From Pseudomonadota bacterium (GTDB lineage Bacteria; Pseudomonadota; Alphaproteobacteria; Rhizobiales; Xanthobacteraceae), in assembly GCA_023387695.1 (NCBI GenBank), contig JAEWHT010000255.1, positions 1 to 45,125 of the forward strand: DNA of 45,125 nucleotides, given 5' to 3'. The translations under genes and the position numbers were made by a program. Below are positions 32,841 through 41,313 of this stretch, in pieces. The notes below the pieces were generated by a model that was not told where the DNA came from, did not search any database, and saw only the letters and a program-made list of their open reading frames with translations. Each line of letters opens with the position of its first letter. The first letter of the stretch is position 1.

Positions 32841-33854
32841 ATGCTCACCATGATCGGCAAGCGCCTGATGTTTGCGATTCCCTCGCTCATCGGCGTCGTC
32901 ATCGTCACCTTCCTGCTGACGCGCGCGCTGCCGGGTGACCCGGCTGCGTATTTCGCGGGTCCCGCCGCGACCAAGGAGGCAGTCGAGCAGATCCGCAAGA
33001 AGCTTGGTCTCGACAAGCCGCTGATCGAGCAATTCTTCCGCTACACCAACGATCTCGCCCATGGCGATTTCGGCAACTCGCTCACGACGGGCCAGCCGGT
33101 CGCCGCCGAAATTCGCAATCGCTTGCCGGCATCCGCCGAGCTGACGCTGCTTGGACTGATCGTCTCCATCGTTATCGCCATTCCGCTCGGCGTGCTCGCC
33201 GCGACGCGACCGGGGTCATGGGTCGACCATTTATGTCGCGTCACGACGACAGCGGGCGTCTCGCTACCTGTGTTCTTCACCGGCCTCGTGCTGGTGTACT
33301 TCTTCTACTTCCAGCTCGGCTGGTCCCCCGCGCCGCTCGGCCGTCTTGACGTCTTCTACAGCGCGCCGCCGACGGTGACCGGCTTCTATCTGATCGATAC
33401 GCTGATCGCGCGCGACTTCGAGGCGTTTCGTTCGGCGCTGAGCCAGCTCATTTTGCCGGCAACAACGCTTGCGATCTTCTCGCTGGCGCCGATCGCGCGC
33501 ATGACGCGCGCCTCAATGCTGGCGGTGCTTGCCTCCGAATTCGTTCGTACCGCCCGCGCCAGCGGCCTGTCGCCGACCACCGTCATCGTCACCTACGCGT
33601 TCCGCAACGCGATGCTGCCCGTGATCACCACGCTCAGCATGGTGTTCTCGTTCCTGCTCGGCGCCAACGTGCTGGTCGAAAAAGTGTTCGCCTGGCCTGG
33701 CATCGGATCCTACGCAGTGGAAGCGCTGATCTCGTCGGACTTCGCGCCGGTGCAGGGTTTTGTCCTCACCATGGCAGTGATGTACGTGCTTTTGAATCTC
33801 GTGATCGACATTCTTTATGGCGTGATCGATCCGCGCGTCAGGTTGGAGGGCTGA
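32841..33854 (+). CDS. ABC transporter permease, DppB type
   Basis: 337 residues, six membrane segments. The start MLTMIGKRLMFAIPSLIGVV, the segment PGDPAAYFAGPAATKEAVEQ and RKKLGLDKPLIEQFFRY are typical of the DppB/OppB class. The EAA-like ATPase contact loop is ARASGLSPTTVIVTYAFRNA. It lies 6 bp after the binding protein and 3 bp before the second permease, so it is in the same transcript. It forms half of the transmembrane channel. Confidence 0.94.
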   Translation: MLTMIGKRLMFAIPSLIGVVIVTFLLTRALPGDPAAYFAGPAATKEAVEQIRKKLGLDKPLIEQFFRYTNDLAHGDFGNSLTTGQPVAAEIRNRLPASAELTLLGLIVSIVIAIPLGVLAATRPGSWVDHLCRVTTTAGVSLPVFFTGLVLVYFFYFQLGWSPAPLGRLDVFYSAPPTVTGFYLIDTLIARDFEAFRSALSQLILPATTLAIFSLAPIARMTRASMLAVLASEFVRTARASGLSPTTVIVTYAFRNAMLPVITTLSMVFSFLLGANVLVEKVFAWPGIGSYAVEALISSDFAPVQGFVLTMAVMYVLLNLVIDILYGVIDPRVRLEG

Positions 33855-33857
33855 ACG

Positions 33858-34757
33858 ATGAGCTCCGTTGCGCCTGCTGTTGAACCCGTCGGTCCTGCCC
33901 GAACATCGGGGCTTGCGGCGATCATCGAACAGACCCGCTATGTCCTGAGCGAGAACAAGGTCACGGGCTTTTCTTTCGCTCTGTTGATCGTGATTCTCCT
34001 CGCCGCGGTCTTCGGCCCGTATGTCGTGCCATACGATCCGCTCGCCTCGGATACGGCCGCGGCGTTGAAGCCGCCGTCGGCCGCGCATTGGTTTGGTACT
34101 GACCAGCTCGGCCGCGACATCTTCAGTCGCGTCGTGGTGGCGACGCGGCTCGATACATTCATCGCGGTCGCTTCGGTCGTGCTGGTGTTCCTGATGGGTG
34201 GCCTTGCCGGTATCGCGGCCGGCTATTTCGGCGGCTGGACCGACCGAATCGTCGGCCGCATCGCCGACACCATCATGGCGTTCCCGCTGTTCGTGCTGGC
34301 AATGGGCATCGTCGCCGCACTCGGCAACACCGTGCAGAACATAATTCTGGCGACCGCGATCGTGAACTTCCCGCTCTACGCCCGCGTCGCGCGCGCAGAA
34401 GCGAATGTTCGCCGCAACGCCGGCTTCGTGCAGGCCGCGCGTCTCTCCGGCAACGGCGAATTCCGCATCCTCCTGGTGCACATCCTGCCGAACATCATGC
34501 CGATCATGATCGTGCAGATGTCGTTGACCATGGGCTACGCCATTTTGAATGCCGCCGGCCTCTCCTTCATCGGCCTCGGCGTGCGTCCGCCAACGGCCGA
34601 GTGGGGCATCATGGTCGCCGAAGGCGCGGGCTTCATGGTGTCAGGCGAATGGTGGATCGCGCTCTTCCCGGGCCTCGCGCTGATGATCGCCGTGTTCTGT
34701 TTCAACCTCCTCGGCGACGGCCTGCGCGATATCGTCGATCCCCAGCGGAGGACGTGA
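33858..34757 (+). CDS. ABC transporter permease, DppC type
   Basis: 299 residues, with GGAGGG upstream of ATG 33858. The class marks are PYDPLASDTAAALKPPSAAH, WFGTDQLGRDIFSRVVVATR, and the EAA-like loop RLSGNGEFRILLVHILPNIM. About six membrane segments. It ends QRRT with stop TGA at 34755-34757. That stop overlaps the ATG of a 32-codon frame, which carries through to the ATPase gene. Confidence 0.94.
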   Translation: MSSVAPAVEPVGPARTSGLAAIIEQTRYVLSENKVTGFSFALLIVILLAAVFGPYVVPYDPLASDTAAALKPPSAAHWFGTDQLGRDIFSRVVVATRLDTFIAVASVVLVFLMGGLAGIAAGYFGGWTDRIVGRIADTIMAFPLFVLAMGIVAALGNTVQNIILATAIVNFPLYARVARAEANVRRNAGFVQAARLSGNGEFRILLVHILPNIMPIMIVQMSLTMGYAILNAAGLSFIGLGVRPPTAEWGIMVAEGAGFMVSGEWWIALFPGLALMIAVFCFNLLGDGLRDIVDPQRRT

Positions 34758-34855
34758 TGATTCGCTCTCTGCAAAAATTCTCCAATGATTTCAGAGCGGC
34801 TTCTGCTGTGCATGGGGTTGTTTTCGACTTTCTGAGTGACGCGAGGCCTGCATGA
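34757..34855 (+). CDS. Candidate 32-residue coupled small protein
   Basis: The frame MIRSLQKFSNDFRAASAVHG plus 12 more residues starts at the TGATG junction with the permease stop. It ends in ATGA overlapping the ATPase start, so it fills the 94-bp gap exactly. GGAGG (34747-34751) stands 5 bases before its ATG, a near-ideal ribosome site. It would translationally couple permease and ATPase synthesis. Alternatively the stretch is an intergenic repeat that happens to be open: its centre (GTGCATGGGGTTGTTTTCGA) resembles rhizobial repeats and is AT-richer than its flanks. No function is recognised. Confidence 0.4.
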   Translation: MIRSLQKFSNDFRAASAVHGVVFDFLSDARPA

Positions 34856-36573
34856 CCACCCAGCCGCTGCTCGACGTCCAAGATCTCACCGTCGAATTCA
34901 CCACCCGCCGCGGCATCGTCAAAGCCGTGCAGCACGTCAACATCTCCGTCGCCAAGGGCGAGACGCTCGCCATCGTCGGCGAATCCGGCTCCGGCAAGTC
35001 GGTGACATCCTACGCAGTGATGCGCATCCTCGACCGCGCCGGCAAGATCGCCGAGGGCTCGGTGATGTTCTCGGGCATCGACGTGAAGGCTGCGACCGAA
35101 GACCAGATGCGCGATCTGCGCGGCCGCGAAGTCTCGATGATCTTCCAGAACCCTCGCGCCGCGCTGAACCCGATCCGCAAAGTCGGCGACCAGATCGAGG
35201 ACGTGCTGCGTACGCATGTGCAACAGGCCCAGGTCGCCGATCGTGGCGAGAAGGCGATCGAGGCGCTCGAGCAGGTCAAGATCGCCCGTCCGCGCGAGCG
35301 CTATCACGCCTACCCGTTCGAGCTCTCAGGCGGCATGTGCCAGCGTGTCGTCATCGCGCTTGCGCTCGCCTGCAATCCGCAACTGCTGATCGCTGACGAG
35401 CCGACGACTGGTCTCGACGTCACCACGCAGAAGGCGGTGATGGACCTGATCGTCGAACTCACAAAACGCAAGGCGATGTCGACCATCCTCATCACCCACG
35501 ATCTCGGTCTGGCGGCTGCCTATTGCGACCGCGTCGTGGTGATGGAGAAGGGCCGTGTCGTCGAGACCGCCAAGGCCGCCGACATCTTTGCCAACCCGCA
35601 GCACCCCTACACCAAGAAGCTGATGCGCGCGACGCCGCGCCTCGGCGTGTCCTTGCGCGATCTGCTGCCGGAGGAAGAAGGCACTGTCCCCGCAGCGCCC
35701 ACTGAGTCCGTACCGGCGCCCGCCGCTGAGAGCCAGAAGCCGCTCCTCCTCATCGAAAAGCTGGTGAAGGAATATCCCCGCCAGGGCGCGACCGCCACGC
35801 TCGGCAAGCTGTTCGGCCGCAAGCCGCCCGTGGAGCCCGATGTGTTCCGCGCCGTCGATGGCATCAGCTTCTCGATCGGCCATGGCGAGAGCGTCGGCCT
35901 CGTCGGCGAATCCGGCTGCGGCAAATCGACCACATCGATGATGGTGATGCGGCTGCTCGACCAGACCTCCGGCCTGATCCAGTTCGACGGCGAGGACATC
36001 GGTGGCATTCAGCCTGCCAACTTCGCCCGGCTGTCGCAGCGCAGCCGCATCCAGATGGTGTTCCAGGATCCGACCGACAGCCTCAACCCGCGCTTCACCG
36101 CCGCCCGCGCGATCGCCGATCCCATCATGCAATTGGGTGACATCAGGGGACGCGACGCCCTCCGCACCCGCTGCGAGGAGCTGGCGACCATGGTCGGCCT
36201 CCCGCACAATTTGCTGGATCGCTTCCCGCACCAGCTCTCCGGCGGCCAGAAGGCTCGCGTCGGTATCGCCCGCGCCATCGCGCTGCATCCGAAGCTGGTC
36301 ATCCTGGACGAGCCGACCGCGGCTCTGGACGTCTCGGTGCAGGCGGTCGTCCTGAACCTGCTCCAGGACCTCAAGGCGCGGCTAGGTATGAGCTATCTGT
36401 TCGTCTCGCATGATTTGAATGTAGTGCGCTTGTTGTGCGATCGTGTCATTGTGATGCGGACGGGGCGGATCGTCGAAGAAGGCTCTTCCGAGAAGGTGCT
36501 GAGCGATCCGCAGGACGACTACACCAAGGAGCTGCTGACGGCGATCCCGCATCCGCCGCTGCCGGTGCACTAA
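34852..36573 (+). CDS. ABC transporter double ATPase (DppD-DppF fusion type)
   Basis: 573 residues with two nucleotide-binding domains. NBD1: Walker A GESGSGKS (43-50), signature LSGGMCQR (158-165), Walker B LLIADEP (178-184), H-loop ITHD. NBD2: Walker A GESGCGKS (352-359), signature LSGGQKAR (462-469), Walker B LVILDEP (482-488), H-loop VSHD. An Ala/Pro-rich linker (280-297) joins them. Each half ends with the oligopeptide-ABC tail (NPQHPYTKKL and DPQDDYTKEL). As a fusion it would energise the two permeases alone. It is followed 18 bp later by the AtzG-like gene. Confidence 0.95.
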   Translation: MTTQPLLDVQDLTVEFTTRRGIVKAVQHVNISVAKGETLAIVGESGSGKSVTSYAVMRILDRAGKIAEGSVMFSGIDVKAATEDQMRDLRGREVSMIFQNPRAALNPIRKVGDQIEDVLRTHVQQAQVADRGEKAIEALEQVKIARPRERYHAYPFELSGGMCQRVVIALALACNPQLLIADEPTTGLDVTTQKAVMDLIVELTKRKAMSTILITHDLGLAAAYCDRVVVMEKGRVVETAKAADIFANPQHPYTKKLMRATPRLGVSLRDLLPEEEGTVPAAPTESVPAPAAESQKPLLLIEKLVKEYPRQGATATLGKLFGRKPPVEPDVFRAVDGISFSIGHGESVGLVGESGCGKSTTSMMVMRLLDQTSGLIQFDGEDIGGIQPANFARLSQRSRIQMVFQDPTDSLNPRFTAARAIADPIMQLGDIRGRDALRTRCEELATMVGLPHNLLDRFPHQLSGGQKARVGIARAIALHPKLVILDEPTAALDVSVQAVVLNLLQDLKARLGMSYLFVSHDLNVVRLLCDRVIVMRTGRIVEEGSSEKVLSDPQDDYTKELLTAIPHPPLPVH

Positions 36574-36591
36574 GAGACTGTTGGGAGCGTG

Positions 36592-36771
36592 ATGGCCGAG
36601 CCGCTGGACGATTATATCGACGCCGTATCGAAAGCGCTGGCGCTGCCGGTCGAGGAAGCCTGGAGGCCCGCGGTCCGCGCCAATCTCGAAGTCTCGCTGC
36701 GGCTTGGCCGCCTGGTCGACGAATTCGCGCTGCCGGACGATACCGAGCCCGCGCCGATCTTTGCGGCCTGA
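36592..36771 (+). CDS. atzG: AtzG-like (DUF4089) small subunit
   Basis: 59 residues: starts MAEPLDDYIDAVSKALALPV and ends LPDDTEPAPIFAA. It has the GatC-like helical pattern, with the C-terminal tail that wraps the amidase partner. ATG 36592 is chosen over GTG 36589 because GGGAG lies 4 bases upstream of it. It is directly before the AtzE-like amidase (7-bp gap). In Pseudomonas ADP, AtzG stabilises AtzE in a heterotetramer derived from the GatCA transamidase. The same role is likely here. Confidence 0.88.
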   Translation: MAEPLDDYIDAVSKALALPVEEAWRPAVRANLEVSLRLGRLVDEFALPDDTEPAPIFAA

Positions 36772-36778
36772 TGCTGTC

Positions 36779-38173
36779 ATGACCACCAAGCCAGAGATGA
36801 GTGCGGCCGAGATCGCGAGCGCGGTCGCAGGCCGCAAGATGTCCGCACTCGATGCCACCGAGGCGGCGCTCGCCCGCATCAAGCAGCACGACACCACCCT
36901 CAATTCCTTCACCGACGTCACCGCCGATCGCGCCCGTGCGAAAGCGCGTGCCATCGATGCCGACATCGCAGCCGGCAAGACCGTAGGTCCGCTCGCCGGT
37001 GTTCCCTTCGCGGTGAAGAACCTTTTCGACGTAGCAGGTCTTGCGACGCGTGCGGGCTCGAAGATCAACCGCGACCTCGCGCCCGCCAAGCGCGACGCCA
37101 CGCTGATCGAGCGGATGGAAGCCGCCGGCGCCGTGCTCGTCGGCGCGCTCAACATGGGCGAATACGCCTACGATTTTACGGGCGAGAACATCCACGACGG
37201 TCCCTCGCGCAATCCGCATGACACGACGCGGATGAGTGGCGGCTCGTCCGGTGGTTCCGGCAGCGCCGTCGGTGGCGCCCTGGTGCCAATCGCGCTCGGC
37301 TCCGACACCAACGGCTCAATCCGCGTCCCGTCATCGTTCTGCGGCATCTTCGGCCTGAAGCCGACCTATGGCCGCCTGTCGCGTGCGCGCTCGTTCCCCT
37401 TCGTCGCGAGCCTCGATCATCTCGGCCCGTTCGCACGTTCCGTCACCGATCTCGCGCTCGCCTATGACGCGATGCAGGGGCCGGACGCCGACGACGGCGC
37501 CTGCACCACGCGCGGGCTGGAGCCGACGCTGCCGCTGATCGCCAATCCGATCTCGGACCTGCGCATCGCAATCGCCGGCGGCTACTTCCAGAAGAATGTG
37601 TTTCCGGAGGCAGTCGAAGCCGTCAGCCGCGTCGCCAAGGCGCTCGGCACGACGAAAGTGGTTGATGTCCCCGAAGCCTCGCGCGCCCGCGCAGCGGCTT
37701 ACGTCATCACCACGACCGAAGGTGCCTCCCTGCATCTCGACCGCCTGCGCAAGCGCCCGAACGATTTTGACCCAGCTGTGCGCGACCGACTGATCGCAGG
37801 CGCGATGGTGCCAGCGCCGCTGGTCGACCGCGCGCAAAAATTCCGCCGCTGGTATCGCGCGCAACTCGCCGAAATCTTCAAGTCGGTCGACGTGCTGCTT
37901 GCGCCGGCGACGCCCTGCACGGCGCCAAAGCTCGGTCAGGTGAATTTCAATCTCGACGGCGTCGAGCTGCCGGTGCGCGCCAATATCGGCATCCACACCC
38001 AGCCGATCTCGTTTATCGGCTTGCCGGTGGTCGCCGTGCCCGTTCCGCTCGAGCCGCTGCCGATCGGCGTACAGATCATTTGCGCGCCCTGGCGCGAGGA
38101 CATCGCGTTGCGCGTTGCGTACGCATTGGAAAAGATGGGCGTGGTCGCCGCGCCGAGCCCAAGAGGATTTTGA
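36779..38173 (+). CDS. atzE: AtzE-like amidase (1-carboxybiuret hydrolase family)
   Basis: 464 residues. Amidase-signature catalytic residues: Lys80 in GVPFAVKNLFD, cis-Ser156 in MSGGSSGGSGSAVGG and Ser180 in GSDTNGSIRVP. It matches the AtzE group, which deaminates 1-carboxybiuret to 1,3-dicarboxyurea and ammonia in cyanuric acid breakdown. It sits between AtzG- and AtzH-like genes, with a 1-bp gap to the latter, and downstream of an ABC transporter. The assignment comes from sequence pattern and neighbours; substrate could differ because no cyanuric acid hydrolase is present. Confidence 0.9.
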   Translation: MTTKPEMSAAEIASAVAGRKMSALDATEAALARIKQHDTTLNSFTDVTADRARAKARAIDADIAAGKTVGPLAGVPFAVKNLFDVAGLATRAGSKINRDLAPAKRDATLIERMEAAGAVLVGALNMGEYAYDFTGENIHDGPSRNPHDTTRMSGGSSGGSGSAVGGALVPIALGSDTNGSIRVPSSFCGIFGLKPTYGRLSRARSFPFVASLDHLGPFARSVTDLALAYDAMQGPDADDGACTTRGLEPTLPLIANPISDLRIAIAGGYFQKNVFPEAVEAVSRVAKALGTTKVVDVPEASRARAAAYVITTTEGASLHLDRLRKRPNDFDPAVRDRLIAGAMVPAPLVDRAQKFRRWYRAQLAEIFKSVDVLLAPATPCTAPKLGQVNFNLDGVELPVRANIGIHTQPISFIGLPVVAVPVPLEPLPIGVQIICAPWREDIALRVAYALEKMGVVAAPSPRGF

Positions 38174-38174
38174 G

Positions 38175-38567
38175 ATGGAGATCGATCTCCCCGACGTGAT
38201 CGCGGAAGTCAAAGCCGCGTTCGATCGCTATGAGCAGGCGCTGGTCAGCAACGACGTCGCCGTGCTCGGCGAGCTCTTCCGCAACGATCCCCGCACGCTG
38301 CGCTACGGCATCGGCGAGAACCTCTATGGCTATGAGGCGATCTCCGGCTTCCGCGCCGGCCGCTCGCCGGTCGGTCTCAACCGCCGCACCGCCAAGACGG
38401 TGATCTCGAGCTATGGCCGCGATACGGCCGTGGCCTCCACCTTGTTCTATCGCGACACGGCTCCCGGCAAGGTCGGCCGGCAGATGCAGACCTGGATTCG
38501 CTTCCCGGAGGGCTGGCGCGTCGTCGCTGCCCATGTCAGCATCATCGACGAGTCGAAAGAGACCTGA
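38175..38567 (+). CDS. atzH: AtzH-like (DUF3225) protein
   Basis: 130 residues: MEIDLPDVIAEVKAAFDRYE, then NDVAVLGELFRNDPRTLRYG, YGYEAISGFRAGR and FPEGWRVVAAHVSIID. It has the cone-shaped SnoaL/NTF2-like fold pattern of DUF3225. In the s-triazine pathway AtzH decarboxylates 1,3-dicarboxyurea to allophanate, linking AtzE to AtzF. It begins 1 bp after atzE and ends 4 bp before the GntR gene. The presence of AtzG, E and H together supports the pathway reading. Confidence 0.88.
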   Translation: MEIDLPDVIAEVKAAFDRYEQALVSNDVAVLGELFRNDPRTLRYGIGENLYGYEAISGFRAGRSPVGLNRRTAKTVISSYGRDTAVASTLFYRDTAPGKVGRQMQTWIRFPEGWRVVAAHVSIIDESKET

Positions 38568-38571
38568 CCGT

Positions 38572-39294
38572 ATGACGCTTGACGATTTTCCGCCCGGGAC
38601 ACTGCCGGCCGAACCGGTGGTGCCCCGCGTCGACCGTGCTGCGCCGTCGCTGCAGAAGGTCACCCGCGCTGAGGAACTGCGTCTTCAACTCGCCGATGAG
38701 ATCGTCCGTGGAACTCTCGCGCCCGGCGCGCCGCTGGACGAGACCGACATCGCGCGGCGCTTCAGCGTCTCGCGCACGCCAGTGCGCGAAGCGCTGCGCC
38801 AGCTGGTCGCGAGCGGCCTGGTCGAGGCACGACCCCATCGCGGCGCAGTGGTCGCGCAGCCGTCGATCGAGCGATTGACAAGCATGTTCGAGGCGATGGC
38901 GGAGCTGGAGGCGCTGTGCGCCGGTCTTGCCGCCGAGCGCATGTCGGCTGCCGAGCGTCATGGCCTGGAGGCGATCCACGAAGAGCTGCGCGTGTTGAGC
39001 TACGCGGGCAATCCCGATCGCTTCCACGAGGTGAACGAGCGTTTCCACAATGCGATCTATGCGGGGTCGCAGAACGGCTATATCGCCGAGATCACGCTTG
39101 CCACGCGCGTGCGTGTGCAGCCGTTCCGCCGCGCCCAGTTCCGCAACCTCGGCCGTCTGGCAAAGTCGCAAGCCGAGCACGACCGCGTCGTTGTCGCCAT
39201 CATGCGCGGCGACAAGCAGGGCGCTGCGGCTGCGATGCGCGCGCATATCGAACTGGTGCGCGGGGAGTACGAGATCTACGCGGTGTCGGTGTAG
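38572..39294 (+). CDS. GntR-family (FCD subfamily) transcriptional regulator
   Basis: 240 residues. The N-terminal winged helix (about 34-98) has LRLQLADEIVRGTLAPGAPL, DETDIARRFSVSRTPVREAL and LVEARPHRGAVVA. The C-terminal FCD ligand-binding domain has ELEALCAGLAAERMSAAE and metal-ligand pattern HEVNERFHNAIY with later AEHDRVVVAI and MRAHIELVRGEY. It is the last gene of the ABC-atz transcript (4-bp gap), so it probably autoregulates the operon by binding an intermediate. Candidate sites are TTGTATGCAA (31048) and TTGTGTACAG (41175). Confidence 0.92.
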   Translation: MTLDDFPPGTLPAEPVVPRVDRAAPSLQKVTRAEELRLQLADEIVRGTLAPGAPLDETDIARRFSVSRTPVREALRQLVASGLVEARPHRGAVVAQPSIERLTSMFEAMAELEALCAGLAAERMSAAERHGLEAIHEELRVLSYAGNPDRFHEVNERFHNAIYAGSQNGYIAEITLATRVRVQPFRRAQFRNLGRLAKSQAEHDRVVVAIMRGDKQGAAAAMRAHIELVRGEYEIYAVSV

Positions 39295-39301
39295 CTCGCG
39301 C

Positions 39302-41119
39302 CTACGCCGTCGCAGCTTCCTTCATATAGGCGCGCCAACCGCCATAGCTGGTGATATCCCGCGCCTCGCCCAGCACCTCCGGCTCCACGAGAAATCCCTT
39401 CAAGCTGCGGCCATCGGCCAATCGAATCGTGCCGATCGCCATCGGCGCAGGGATCGCATTGACGAACTTGCCGAAGGCGGACGACGACAGCGACCAGATT
39501 TCCAGGTCGATCGACGCACCCTTGCCGGCTTCGACGCGCAGCAGGCCCGGCTTCGGCGGCGTGGTCTTCAGCGCAAAGAGCTTGTAGTCCGGCGCTGTCT
39601 TGGTCGCCTCGATCAGCTTCGCATTCAACGCCTTCAGTTCGCCGTTCAGCGCCATGCCGGAGAGATGCGCGCCGACCACGGCGATCGGGATTTCATCGGC
39701 GCTGCTTGCCGGCAGAGGCGCAAGCGGTGCCTGTGCCACACCCTTCGCGCCAACCGTTAGCTTGGTATCGGCATGGAAGACGCGGCCGATGCTCGCGAGC
39801 ATTGCGTCGCGTCCCGCTGGCGCCAGCAGCGTGATGCCGAACGGAATGCCGTCCGTGCGTATTGCCGCGGGAATGGCGAGGCCGCAGAGATCGAGGAGGT
39901 TGACGAAATTGGTGTAGGTGCCGAGCCGGCTGTTGAGCTCGATCGGGTTGGCGAGCACCTGCGCGGTGGTATAGGCCGTCGGTGCGGTCGGCAGCACCAA
40001 CGCGTCGATGTTCGCAAACGTGCGTTCGGCGATCTTGCGCAGGCCTTGCAGACGGTAGAGTGCGGAGAAGGTCTCCGCTGCGGTCAGTCGCGCACCCGCC
40101 GCCGTGATCTCGCGCGTTACCGGATGAATCGAATCGGGCGCGGACGCCAGCAAATTCTTGATCACGAGATAACGCTCGGCGATCCAGGGTCCCTCATAGA
40201 GCAGCCGCGCTGTCTCGTAGAATGGCTCGAGGTCGAACTCGATCAGTGTTGCACCAAGCGCGGTCCAGCGCTTCAGCGCATCGGCGTAAGCAGCTTCCGC
40301 CTTCTTGTCGCCGAAGAAGATGAGCTGCCCGTTGCGCGGCACGCCGAGGCGCAGATTTGCCGGGAAGGGCGTGAGCGCGCCCAGCGGCCGGTCGCGCGAA
40401 AATGGATCTGCCTGGTCCGTCCCCGCTATCACCGATAGTGCGAGCGCGGCGTCGTCCACGGTCAGCGCAAACACCGAGATGCAGTCGAGTGTGCGGCAGG
40501 CCGGCACGAGGCCCGCGGTCGAGATCATGCCCAGACTCGGCTTCAACCCGACAATGTTGTTGAGCATCGCCGGCACGCGGCCTGAGCCGGCCGTATCGGT
40601 GCCGAGCGTCAGCGGCACGAGGCCCGCGCCGACCGCCACGGCGGACCCCGAGCTGGAGCCGCCTGGAATGAGATCCTCGCGGATCGAATTCTTGGGAATG
40701 CCATAGGGCGAGCGCACGCCGACGAGGCCGGTCGCGAACTGGTCGAGATTGGTCTTGCCGATGATGATCGCGCCCGCGGCACGCAGTCGTTCCACTGCGG
40801 TGGAATCATGCGTCGGGTTGTAGGAGAAGGCCGGGCAGGCCGCCGTGGTCGGAAAGCCAAGCGCGTCGATATTGTCCTTCACCGCGACCGGCACGCCGTA
40901 GAGCGGCAGACTGGCGGCATCCTTCGTAGCGAGCTTCTCGGCTTCTGCGATCGCGTCCTTCTCGTCGCGCAGGCTGATGAAGATGGTGGGGTCGTTGTGG
41001 TCGCGGATGCGCTGATAGGTCCGCGCGATCGTCTGCGCCGGCGTGAGCGTGCCCGCGCGATGCGCGGCCACAATCTCGGCGATCGTCTCAGGCTGCTCAG
41101 CCCCCATTTCAGCCCTCAT
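39302..41119 (-). CDS. atzF: AtzF-like allophanate hydrolase
   Basis: 605 residues from ATG 41119. An ATG at 41149 is excluded because the predicted transcription start is near 41148; ATG 41107 is also possible. Residues 1-450 are an amidase domain with Lys81 (VAVKDNID), cis-Ser155 (IPGGSSSGSA) and Ser179 (GTDTAGSGR), offset by exactly 10 from AtzF of Pseudomonas ADP. Residues about 465-605 are the C-terminal allophanate hydrolase domain (IPIAVVGAHLSGMALNGELK, FLVEPEVLGEARDITSYGGW). It converts allophanate to ammonia and CO2. Convergent with the ABC-atz operon (7-bp gap). Confidence 0.94.
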   Translation of the reverse strand: MRAEMGAEQPETIAEIVAAHRAGTLTPAQTIARTYQRIRDHNDPTIFISLRDEKDAIAEAEKLATKDAASLPLYGVPVAVKDNIDALGFPTTAACPAFSYNPTHDSTAVERLRAAGAIIIGKTNLDQFATGLVGVRSPYGIPKNSIREDLIPGGSSSGSAVAVGAGLVPLTLGTDTAGSGRVPAMLNNIVGLKPSLGMISTAGLVPACRTLDCISVFALTVDDAALALSVIAGTDQADPFSRDRPLGALTPFPANLRLGVPRNGQLIFFGDKKAEAAYADALKRWTALGATLIEFDLEPFYETARLLYEGPWIAERYLVIKNLLASAPDSIHPVTREITAAGARLTAAETFSALYRLQGLRKIAERTFANIDALVLPTAPTAYTTAQVLANPIELNSRLGTYTNFVNLLDLCGLAIPAAIRTDGIPFGITLLAPAGRDAMLASIGRVFHADTKLTVGAKGVAQAPLAPLPASSADEIPIAVVGAHLSGMALNGELKALNAKLIEATKTAPDYKLFALKTTPPKPGLLRVEAGKGASIDLEIWSLSSSAFGKFVNAIPAPMAIGTIRLADGRSLKGFLVEPEVLGEARDITSYGGWRAYMKEAATA

Positions 41120-41159
41120 GGCGTCAAAACTCCGGCAACATGTCTTCACCCGGAATGAA

Positions 41160-41174
41160 GCAAGCGATGTGCCA
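41160..41174 (-). promoter_or_regulatory. Sigma-54 promoter of atzF
   Basis: On the minus strand TGGCACATCGCTTGC has GG and GC separated by exactly 10 bases, the -24/-12 pattern. Transcription would begin near 41148, about 30 bp before ATG 41119. A palindrome-like TTGTGTACAG (41175-41184) abuts the -24 element. Same promoter class as the operon at 31154, so the two converge on common nitrogen control. Confidence 0.75.
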
Positions 41175-41313
41175 TTGTGTACAGAATCCGGGCAGGCCTG
41201 ACGCCTCGGATATTATCGTGAGATCAGTAGGTTGTGGGATTTTTTGATGATCGATGGAGCCGCGTCGTCACAGCCTTCTAACGGGCATTTGCCCAAATCG
41301 TAGGCAGGTGCGG

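Noticed and set aside
31125..33062. Long open frame on the minus strand opposite the ABC binding protein and permease
   Set aside because: The plus strand holds well-conserved transporter genes with ribosome sites; the antisense translation is low-complexity and matches no family. It is a GC-rich shadow.
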